From Notamacropus eugenii (lineage: Eukaryota > Chordata > Mammalia > Diprotodontia > Macropodidae): DNA of 64,000 nucleotides. Shown piece by piece: positions 55,285 to 64,000 of the stretch; within the stretch, counting starts at the first letter, position 1; each line of letters begins with the position of its first letter. Position numbers and translations under genes: made by a program. The notes beneath the pieces were generated by a model. It saw nothing but the letters and a program-made list of their open reading frames with translations. It was not told where the DNA came from and ran no database searches. The DNA lies in assembly GCF_028372415.1 (NCBI RefSeq), contig NC_092873.1, positions 351,891,890 to 351,955,889 of the forward strand, in the 5' to 3' direction.

Positions 55285-55925
55285 GAAACCAACTTTTTCT
55301 CGTACCCTCCTCCGTTTAGTCACCGACGAGGGACCACAGTAGAAAAGAAAACGCGGCAAGGCTGGCTCTTCTTTCTGAGGTGCGCCCAGACAAATTTCCA
55401 ATTACTGCGGGATAGTCCTAACTCTACAAAATCCGGTCCCTCCTAGACACCCCGCTGATCTGTTGAGTACAGAGGACGATGGTGGGAGAGATGGGCTCCT
55501 GAAGCCACCGTTACGAACCCCGCAAACCCCTCTTAGTAGCTAGACACGTCAAAGAAAAAGAACTTTTTCCTGCCCGAAACTCCTAATCCTCCTACCTGGG
55601 GTCATGACTCGGCCGGAGCTTTTGAAACTGGAAACTTATTAGAAGGTTCCCAACAGAGCCTAACGTTCCAAGCCCAATGTTCCTAGAAGAAAGTCCAAAC
55701 GTTCCATACTGGATGTTCTAAATTAATAGGTGACTTCTGAAACTCTGCCGAGGTTTGAGTTTGCTAGGAAGTGACCCAATCTGGACGTCCGCACTGGTTC
55801 GGGCTTCAAGTTCAAATCTCAGGCATTGCAGAGTAACTACTATCTGTTTACGAAGGAAAGATAAAATTGAAAACGAACTCGGGAGCGGAGGTGGGACGCG
55901 AGGTAAGGTTCACTCACCCCGCTTT
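55285..55925. promoter_or_regulatory. CpG-dense block, candidate CpG-island promoter and first exon
   Basis: By hand count about 30 CpG dinucleotides fall in roughly 640 bases, against very few in neighbouring kilobases. GC content is also higher and no repeat family is recognised inside, both typical of an unmethylated promoter. On the plus strand GACGCGAGGTAAGG at about 55896-55909 is a good splice donor that could end a first exon. On the minus strand GGGGTGAGTG (about 55920-55911) is another donor, so transcription could run either way. No start codon with a recognisable protein is seen; any first exon may be non-coding. Confidence 0.5.
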
Positions 55926-56064
55926 AATCTAAATTGAGCCTGGAGGACATCTTTTTATTGCTCAAATACCTGCACCTGCACCTACACCTGACTGGGGGAA
56001 GGATCATCTTTTCAGATCCAATTTCCAAATTCTAGGGTCAAGAGTTAGGGCTCATTTGGGTAAT

Positions 56065-56290
56065 ATAGCCTCTATGGGAGGACTCAACCTTTTGTGTCAT
56101 GGACACCTTTGTCAGGGTGGTAAAACCTATAGACCCCCTTCTCAGAGTAATTTTTTGAAAATCTTAATTAAAGGAAATGCTCAATTTCAGTTAGGGGTTA
56201 GTGAAAATAAAGTTGTAATTTTTTCTCATTCAAATTCAGGGACACACTGAAATATATTCACAGGTTAAGAACTCTAACCCTATGCCCTGA
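56065..56290. mobile_element. Small TIR DNA transposon, family A copy 2 (hAT-like)
   Basis: Left GAGGACTCAACCTTTTGTG and right GGTTAAGAACTCTAACCC form weak inverted repeats. The internal text (GACCCCCTTCTCAGAGTAAT, GTGAAAATAAAGTTGTAATT) matches 4443-4642. Confidence 0.55.
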
Positions 56291-57200
56291 CCACCCTCTC
56301 CATGCTACAAAGCCAAACTTACTTCACTATCTAAGTCTTCTAGTATGACCCAAATTCATTCCTTATCCATGAGGGGGTTCTTCCTCACCCCTCAAATTCA
56401 ATCAGTTGCCGAATCTTGCCCACTCTACTCCACACTTCCCTTTCATCCACCAACTCTTATGGCCTCCACTATAACCTCCTAATTGCTCTCCCAGAATTGA
56501 TAGTCTTCTTTGTCTAATCCATCCTCAACACATGGCCACCATTCCTCAAGAACATTTCTGACCATGTCACTCCCCTGCTAAATGAGCTCCCTTTCATTTC
56601 TAAGATCAAACACAAATTCCTCTTAATGGGGGTGGCCTTTAAAATTTATCTCCAGACTTTTTCCAAGTTGACTTCACATTACTCCTTCTCAGTCAGTTAG
56701 TTGGCACCGTAGATAAGCACTGGATTGGAATGAAGAAGAGCTGAGTTCAAATCTGGACTCAGGAACTTACTGGCTGTGTGACCCTGGGCAAGTCACTTAA
56801 CTTCTGCCTCAGTTTACTACTCAACTGTAAAATGAAAACCACACTAGCACCAACCTCCCAGGGTTGTTGTGGTGATCAAATGAGATATCTGTAAAGTGCT
56901 TAGCACAGTGCCTGACACAGCAAGTGTTTAATAAATGCTTCTTCCCTCCTCTCCTCTCCCCCATGCAGTCTATGTTCCATCCAAATTGGCCTACTTACTG
57001 CTCCTCCTAACATTTCATCTCCATCTTTTGCCCATTCCTAGAATGCTTTCCTTTCCTCTCTGGTACCCCTAGTTCTCTTCAAGGATCAACTAATAAACTA
57101 TTTACTATTCAAGCCCTTTTCTGATCTCTCTAATTATTATGTCCTCTTCCCCAACAGGTGTTGAAGTTGCTTGGTGTTTTGTTTGCCTGCGTTGCAACTG
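56291..57200 (+). mobile_element. LINE-2 3' remnant in two pieces around a SINE
   Basis: 56291-56690 (ACCATGTCACTCCCCTGCTA, TAAGATCAAACACAAATTCC) and 56950-57200 (CATTCCTAGAATGCTTTCC, TTCAAGGATCAACTAATAAAC) follow the L2 3' order and are interrupted at 56695-56948. Confidence 0.6.
56695..56948 (+). mobile_element. CORE-SINE (MAR1-like), well preserved
   Basis: TTGGCACCGTAGATAAGCAC, GAGCTGAGTTCAAATCTGG, CTGTGTGACCCTGGGCAAGT, CCTCCCAGGGTTGTTGTGG, GTGCTTAGCACAGTGCCTG and TTTAATAAATGCTTC: complete tRNA head, CORE and tail. Confidence 0.88.
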
Positions 57201-57242
57201 TCTCATACCTTTCAGAAGTAGGGTTATGGGCAGGGCAGAAAT

Positions 57243-57440
57243 TTCAGTAGAAGCAGGGGTTCTTACCCTAGGGTCCATGAATTTGGATGGGGGAAAAAAA
57301 GTCTTTCTTTTCACTAACCTCTAACCGAAATTTAGCATATCCTTCCATTATGAATATAAACAATAATATGTAGGGGTCTATAGGCTTCATCAGACTGCCA
57401 AAGGGGTCAGTGACACACAAAACAAGATTAAGAACTCCTG
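57243..57440. mobile_element. Small TIR DNA transposon, family A copy 3 (hAT-like), best preserved
   Basis: GCAGGGGTTCTTACCCTAGG at the left and TTAAGAACTCCTGC at the right are near-perfect inverted repeats. Inside, GGGTCTATAGGCTTCATCAG and GACTGCCAAAGGGGTC. Flanks AGTAGAAG and CAAGAGGG do not give a clear 8-bp duplication. Confidence 0.65.
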
Positions 57441-58084
57441 CAAGAGGGGGAAATAAGACTGTTTAAAACACTGACAGGAGGCAAGACTGGTGAGTGCACA
57501 CAAGTTTCTTAGAGGTCCCCTGTTTCTTCTGCCCTTGCCCTTGAGAAGAACTTCCTGCCAGCCATACCAGCTATGAAGAGCTGCTATGGATGAACTAGTT
57601 TTTCCATCCTCCATGTGGCTAAACAAACATTCATTTACTTTGGGGAATAGACTCATGGATTCCCCAGGCTAGAGAAACTTCCTATTGTTCATTTTTTCAG
57701 GGCATCAGGTGCAAAGATTTGTGGCAGGGGGAGGAAGCATGGGGGACCACTTTGAGAGGACATCCTACATGCCAGAGACTATCAGCTACTGCAAAGCCTG
57801 AATTAATTGTGAGTCAGTGCAAGGTAACTCTCCCTCCCCACAATATCTTTCCTGTTAAATTACAAGGTCTAGAGAAGAATTGCTGGACACATATTTCCCT
57901 GTCTTATTCCTACAAAATGAACAACAGTGGGCACAGGTACTTCAGAGTCTTTCCCAAACCAGATAACAAAAGGGAAGAAGGATAGCAGGGAGGAGTGTAG
58001 GGAGACAATTGAGCAGAGTAGTCCACGTAGGAGCACTTGATCAGTTTCTTTTCATATTTGCTAATTTGTAGTAAACTATATGGC
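57441..58084. other. Unassigned sequence
   Basis: About 640 bases with no recognised repeat or gene. ACTGGTGAGTGC near 57488 looks like a splice donor but has no supported exon. Confidence 0.3.
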
Positions 58085-61000
58085 CACTGTGACCTTAGAG
58101 GGAAATACAAATGGTTAGCAATCATAACTATGAGTGTAAATGGGATGAACTCTCCCATAAAGCAGAAGCAGATAGCAGAGTGGATTAAAAACCAGATTAC
58201 TACAATATATTGTTTACAAGAAATGCACTTGAAGCATAGAGACTCACACAGAGTAAAGGCAAGAGGCTGGAACAGAATATGTTATGCTTCAGCTGAAGTA
58301 AGATAAAAAAAAGTAGGGGTAGCAATCATGATCTCAAGCAAAACAAAGAAAAAATAAATCTAATAAAAAGAGATGAAGAAGGAAACTACATCTCATCTTG
58401 CTAAAAAGGCACCATAGACAATGAAGTAATATCAATACTAAACATATATGCACCAAATGGTATAGCATCAATATTCTTAAAGGATAAGTGGGATATAGGA
58501 AGAAAGAGACAATAAAACTACTAGTGAGGGAACTCAAGTGTCCTCTCTTAGAACAAAATAAATCTAACCAAAAAAGAAGCAAGAAAGACATTAAGGAGGA
58601 GAACAAAATTCTGGGAAAGCTAAATGAGTGTAGAAAAGAATATACCTTTTCTTCAGTGATACATGGTAACTACACAAAAACTGACCACATATTAGAGCAT
58701 AAAAACCTCAAAATCAAATTAGAAATATTAAATGTATTCTTTTCAGATCATAATGTAATAAAAATTACATTCAATAAAAGGCAGTAGAAAGGTAGAAAAT
58801 TAATTGAAAACTAAATAATCTAATTCTAAAAAATAACTGGACCAAAGAATAAATCACAGAAACAAATAATAATTTCATTAAAGAGAATGACAACAATGAG
58901 ACAACATATCAAAATTTATGGGATGCAGCCAAGACATCATTTAGGGGAAAATGTATTTCTCTAAATTCTTACATCAATAAACTAGAAAAAAGAGCAGATC
59001 GAGGAACTGGACTGGCAAGTAAAAAAAAAATACTAGAAAAAGAACAAATTAAAAATCTCCAATTAAGCACTAAACTGGAAATCCCAAAAATCAAAGAAAA
59101 GATTAATAAAATTAAAAGTAAGAAAATTTTTGAGCTAATAAATAAAATTAGAATTCAGTTTTATGAAAAAACCAGTAAGATAGATAAACCATTGATTAAT
59201 TTGATTTTTAAAAAAGAGAAGAAAACCAAATTACCAGCATCAAAAATGAATAGAGTGAATTCACCATCAATGAAAAAGAAATTAAAGCAATCATTAAGAA
59301 ACATTTTGCCCAATCATATGGCAATAAATCTGACAATCTAAGTCAAATCCCTGAATATTTATGAAAATATAAATTTCCCAGATTAATAGAAGAGGAAATG
59401 GAACACTTAAATAACTCCATCTTAGAAAAAGAAATTAAACAAGCCATCAATGAATGCCCTAAGAAAAAAATCCCCAGGGCCAGATAGGTTTCCAAGCAAA
59501 TTCTACCAAACATTTAAAAGAACACAATCCCAATTCTACATAAATTATTTGAAAAAGCAGATAAAGAAGGAGTCCTACCAAATTTCTTTTATGATACAAA
59601 TGTGATGCTGATACCTAAACTAGAAAGAGCTAAAACAGAGAAAAAAAACTACAGACCAATTTCCCTAATGAATATTGATGTAAAAATTTTAAATAAAATA
59701 CTATCAAAGAGATAACAGCAATATATCACAAGCATCATACAGTATGACCAGATGGGATTTATACCAAAAATGCAGGACTGGTTCAATATTAGGAAAGCTA
59801 TCAGCATAATGGACTATATCAATAACAAAACCAAGAAAAAGATGATTATCTCAATAGATACAGAATTTTTAAACGAAATACAGCATCCATGCCTATTAAA
59901 AACACTAGAGAGGACAGGAATAAATAGACCCTTCCTTAACATGATATGCATTATCTAACTAAAATCCTCAGCAGGTATTATCTGTAATGGGGATAACCTA
60001 GAAAATTTCCCAGTAAGATCAGGGGTGAAACAAGGATGCCCATTATCACCTCTATTATTCAATATTATTTTAGAAATGATAGCTATAGAAATAAGAGAAG
60101 AAAAATAAATTGAAGGAATTAGGCAATGAGGATACAAAACTATCACTCTTTGCAGATGATATGATAGTATACTTAGAGAATCCTAGAGAATCCATTAAAA
60201 ACCTACTTGAAATAATTAAAAACTTTGGCAAAGTTGCAGTATACAAAATAAACCCACATAAATCAACATTTCTATATATTGCCAACAAGATCTAGCAGCA
60301 AGAGATAGAGAAATTCCACTTAAAATAACTATTGACAATATAAGATACTTGAAAGATTACCTACCAAGATGGACCCAAGAACTATATGAACATAATTACA
60401 AAATATTTTTCACATAAAGTCAGATCTAAACAACTGGAAAAAATATCAATCACTCATGTATATATAATATTACATAATATAATAAAAATGGCAATTATGC
60501 CTAAATTAATTACTTATTCATTGCCATACCAATCAAACGACCAAAAAGTTATTTTGTAGAACTAGAAAAAATAATAACAAAATTCATCTGGAAGAACAAA
60601 AGATTAAGAATATCAAGGGAATTGATGGGAAAAAAGTTCAAAGGTTTAGCCATATCAGATTTCAAACTATATTATAAAGTGGGAATCATCAAAAGAATCT
60701 GGTATGAGCTAAGAAATAGAGTGGTGGCTCAGTGGAATAGATTAGGTACACAAGACACAGTAGTAAATGACCGTAGAGATCTAGTGTTTGATAAAACCAA
60801 AGACCCCAGATTTTGGATAAGAATTCACTGTTTGACAAAAACTACTGGAGAAAACTGAAAAACAGTGTGGCAGAAACTAGGTATAGGCAAATATCTCACG
60901 TGGTATACCAAGATAAGGTCAAAATGCGTACATAAGCAAATTAGAAGAGCAAGGAATAATTGATTTGTCAGATCTATGGTGAAGGGAAGAATTTTTTATC

Positions 61001-62195
61001 AAACAAGGGATAAAAAGCATTACAGAAATTAAATGGATAATTTTGATTATATTAAATTTAAAAGATTTTGCACAAACAAAATCAATGCAACCAAAATTAA
61101 AAGGAAAACAGAAAAGTGGGAAATAATTTTTATAGTGTCTCTGATAAAGGTCTCATTTCTCAAATATATAGAAAACTGGGTCAAATTTATAAAAATACAA
61201 GTCATTCCCCAATTGATAAATAGTCAAAAGATATGAACATCAGTTTTCCAATGAAAAAAATCAAATTTATTTATAGTCATATGAAGTCTAAATCACTGTT
61301 GATTAGACAAATGCAAATTAAAACAACTCTGTGATACCACCTCACCCTTATCAGATGGGCTAAAATGACAGAAAAGGAAAATAACAAATGTTCAAGGGGA
61401 TGTGGGAAAAAATGGGACACTAATATACTGTTTGTGCTATCCATTTGGGATAGCAATTTAGAACTATCCCTAAAATGCAATCAAACTGTGCCTACCCTTT
61501 GATCCAGCAATATCACTAAGTCTGTATTCCAAAGAAATCAAAGGAAAAGGACTTATTTGTACAAAAATATTTAAAGTAGCTCTTTTTTGAGGTGGCAAAG
61601 AATTGCAAATTGAGTAGATGTTCATCAATTGAGGAGTGGCTGAACATGTTGCGGTCTATGAATACCTTGGAATACTATTGTGCTGTGAGAAATAATAAGT
61701 AGGTGGATTTCAGAAAAACCTGAAAAGATTTACATGAATTTATGCAGAGTAAAGAGAACAGAACCAGGAGAACATTCTACACAGTAACAGCAATGTTGTG
61801 AGATGATCATCTATGAATAACAACTCTTCCAAGCAATACAATGATCCAAGACAATTCCAAAGGACTCATGATGAAAAATGCTATCCAGATCCAGAGAAGA
61901 AACTGGCGTCTGAGCAGATCAAAGCATACTATTTTCTCTTTCTTCATTTTTGTGTTTGTATGTTTTCCTTTTGGTCTGTTTCTTCTCTCACAACATGACT
62001 AATACAGAAATAAGTTTTACCTGATTGCATATATATAACCCATATCAAATTATTTACTGTTTTAGGGAAGGAAGAAGGGAAAGAGGGAGAAAATTTGGAA
62101 TTCAAAAAATTTTTAAATGAATGTTTAAAATTGTCTACATATATATGTATATTTAAAATACTATTTTAAAAAATAAATCCTAATTTATTGAAAAA
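58085..62195 (+). mobile_element. Old L1, 5'-truncated at the start of ORF2
   Basis: Begins a few bases before the ORF2 start and includes the whole decayed ORF2: endonuclease MNSPIKQKQIAEWI and YCLQEMHLKH (about 58140-58230), RT text PCLLKTLERTGI (about 59890), a [23 protein letters not shown] region near 60030, [15 protein letters not shown] (about 60140-60185) and the C-terminal region to about 61750. The 3' UTR ends near 62190. In-frame stops and shifts occur every few hundred bases. ORF1 is absent. Unlike the half-L1 copies, ORF2 is carried in full length, so it shows what those lack. Confidence 0.9.
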
Positions 62196-62204
62196 AAATG
62201 GATT

Positions 62205-63282
62205 GATTCTTTACTTTGCAGCCAAAAATGGAGAAGCTCTATCCAGACAGTTAAAAAAAGACTGTGGCTCAGATCATGAGGTTCTTATTGAAAAATTCAG
62301 ATTTAAATAGAAAAAAGTAGGGAAAATCATCAGACCATTAAGACCATGACTTAAATAATATCTCTTATGAATATAAAGTGGAAGTGACGAATAGATTTAA
62401 AGGAATAGATCTGGTAGGTAGGCACAAATCTCTGGAAAGAGATTTGGAATATTGTTCAGGAGACAACCACAAAAAAACACTCCAAAGAAAAAGAAGAGCA
62501 AAAAAGCAAAATGGCTTTACAAATAACTAAGGAAAAAAAGGAAAGGGAAAGACATAACCAACTGAAAGAAGAATTCCAGAGAACAACAAGGAGAGATGAT
62601 GGGCTTTACAAATAACTAAGAGAAAAAAGAAAAGGGAAAAGGAAAGGAGAAAGGAAAAGATATAATCAACTGAATGCAGAATTCCAGGGAATAATAAGGA
62701 GAAATAAGAAGGTTTTCTTAAATGAGCAATGTAAAGAAATAGAAGAAAACAATAGATAGGGAAAGGCAAGAGATTTCTTCAAGAAAATTAGAGATATCAA
62801 GGGAATGTTTTGTGCAAAAATGGAAATGATAAAAGACAAAAATGGTAAAAACTTAGCAGAAATATGTAAGATTAAGAAGAGGTGGCAAGAATATATGGAA
62901 GAACTATACAAGAAAGATCTTAACATCACTAATAATTATTGATCTGGAGCCAGACATCCTGGAGAATAAAATCAAGTGGAACTTAGGAACATTACTAATA
63001 ATAAAGCTAGTGAAGGTGATAGAATTTCAGCTAAGTATTTAAAATCCTAAAAGATGACTCTGTTAAAATACTGAACTCAATATGCCAGCAAATTTGAAAA
63101 CTCAACAGTGGCTACTGAATTGGAAAAGATCCTTTTGCATCTCAATCCTAAAAGAAGGGCAATGCCAAAGAATGTCCAAATTATTAAATAATTATACTCC
63201 TTTCACACACCAATAAGGTTATACTTAAGATTCTGCAAGTTAGGTTTGTGAACTAAGAATTACCAGAAGAGCAGGTTGGTTT
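62205..63282 (+). mobile_element. BovB-type RTE LINE fragment
   Basis: Nucleotide words typical of BovB are strikingly kept: AAAAATGGAGAAGCTCTATC, GACTGTGGCTCAGATCATGA, TAGATTTAAAGGAATAGATC, AAAATTAGAGATATCAAGGG, AAGAAGAGGTGGCAAGAATA, GAGCCAGACATCCTGGAGAA and CAATATGCCAGCAAATTTG. They run in the order of the region linking the BovB endonuclease to the N-terminal part of its reverse transcriptase. Numerous stops and an internal duplication of period 89 (GGCTTTAC at 62513 and 62602) show it is dead. It is a different RTE lineage from the one at 18.6-23.9 kb. It is truncated on the right by an L1 3' end. Confidence 0.88.
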
Positions 63283-63284
63283 GG

Positions 63285-64000
63285 TTTTATTTTCTTTTTT
63301 AAAAAATAATATTTTATTATTCCCAATTACATGTAAAGATAGTTTTTAGCATTCATTTTTTTTCTTTTGAGTTCCAAATTTTCTCCCTCCTTCCTTCAGA
63401 TGGTAAGCAATTTGATATAGGTTTCATATGTGCAAATCATGTAAAATATATTTCCATATTAATCATGTTATGAAAGAAGAAACAGATCAAAAGGAAAAAA
63501 ACATGAAAAAAATAAAGTGAAAATAATAATATGCCTCAATCTGTATTTAGACTCTACCACTTCTTTCTCTGGAAAGAAGTCACAAATCCTTTTATTGATG
63601 AGAATAGCTGTCATTCAGAGTTGACCATCACACAACATTGCTGTTATGTGTACACTGTTCTCCTGGTTCTATTCACTTCACTTTGCATCGGTTCATGTAA
63701 GTCTTTCCAGGTTTTTCTGAAAAAAATTCATTCATCAACCGCAACTTGTTCAGCCGTTCCCTAACTTGATGAGCATCCCCTCGATTTTCAAATCTTTACC
63801 ACTGCAAAAAGAACTGCTATAAATAATTTGTACAAACAGGTTCTTTTCTTTTTCTTTTGATCTCTTTGAGATAAAGATCTAGTAGTGGTGTTGCTGGATC
63901 AAAGGGTATGCACAGTTTTATTGCCCCTTGGGACCTAGCTCCAAATTGCTCTCCAAAATTGTTGGATCAGTTTACAACTCTACCAGCAGTGCATTTTCCC
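63285..64000 (-). mobile_element. L1 3' end running out of the window
   Basis: Minus-strand L1 with its A-rich end at about 63293, a 3' UTR (plus strand CCATATTAATCATGTTATGA) and ORF2 C-terminal text (TTGCTGGATCAAAGGGTATG, CCAAATTGCTCTCC, TGTTGGATCAGTTTACAAC). Continues past 64000. Confidence 0.85.

Noticed and set aside
55035..55342. Opposed 71- and 85-codon frames next to the CpG block
   Set aside because: Neither shows a known domain, and they overlap on opposite strands; neither is supported as coding.
15138..56948. tRNA genes suggested by GTTCAAATC B-box sequences
   Set aside because: Every instance sits in a SINE with CORE or RTE tail sequence; none forms a complete cloverleaf.
1..64000. 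CRISPR arrays, bacterial operons, phage or plasmid features
   Set aside because: No regularly spaced repeats, ribosome-binding sites or dense gene packing. All evidence points to mammalian repeat-rich DNA.

Overview
This window is about 64 kb of mammalian, almost certainly marsupial, nuclear DNA. It is AT-rich and CpG-poor and is built mostly of layered retroelements. The marsupial call rests on three things recognised in the sequence. First, there are marsupial L1 elements with typical 3' ends. Second, tRNA/CORE SINEs with the head GGCAGCTAGGTGGC are present, some fused to an RTE/BovB-like tail. Third, RTE and BovB LINEs lie beside old L2 and MIR. A didelphid such as Monodelphis or a dasyurid would both fit; the species cannot be fixed from sequence alone. 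No intact cellular gene is visible.

Layout. 0-6 kb: an old L2 and SINE background cut by L1 3' ends and a TIR element. 6-10.9 kb: mostly unassigned, with an RTE-derived SINE and a TIR element. 10.9-13.9 kb: a young, 5'-truncated L1 on the minus strand with a 15-bp target-site duplication (TSD). 14-18 kb: a candidate exon, a SINE cluster and a minisatellite. 18-24 kb: a solo LTR, then two RTE fragments head to head, the plus one split by a half-L1. 24-31 kb: SINEs, a 5'-truncated half-L1 with a perfect TSD, a fossil Ty3/gypsy integrase and a pyrimidine microsatellite. 31-36 kb: a compound half-L1 pair, a candidate minus-strand terminal exon and an orphan L1 5' UTR with tandem motifs. 36-43 kb: LTR-like pieces, a very young L1 3' end and a retrovirus-like minus-strand ORF. 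43-46 kb: another full-length half-L1. 48-54 kb: an old L1 with ORF1, spacer and ORF2 remains, interrupted by an RPS10 processed pseudogene and an RTE-derived SINE. 54-58 kb: MIR, a CpG-dense block that looks like a promoter, L2 and TIR elements. 58-64 kb: an old L1 with a decayed ORF2, a BovB fragment, and an L1 3' end running off the window.

The most distinctive theme is the half-L1 (HAL1-like) family. Five pieces carry an L1-type 5' UTR, an ORF1 with coiled coil and RNA-binding regions, and a purine-rich 3' end, but no ORF2. Comparison with the old L1 in the same window places the deletion almost exactly at the ORF2 start codon, and the family carries its own internal 3' duplication. Such elements would depend on the L1 ORF2 protein in trans. 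The fresh L1 copies here show that this lineage has been active recently. The best hints of host genes are the CpG block near 55.3-55.9 kb and the two candidate terminal exons.
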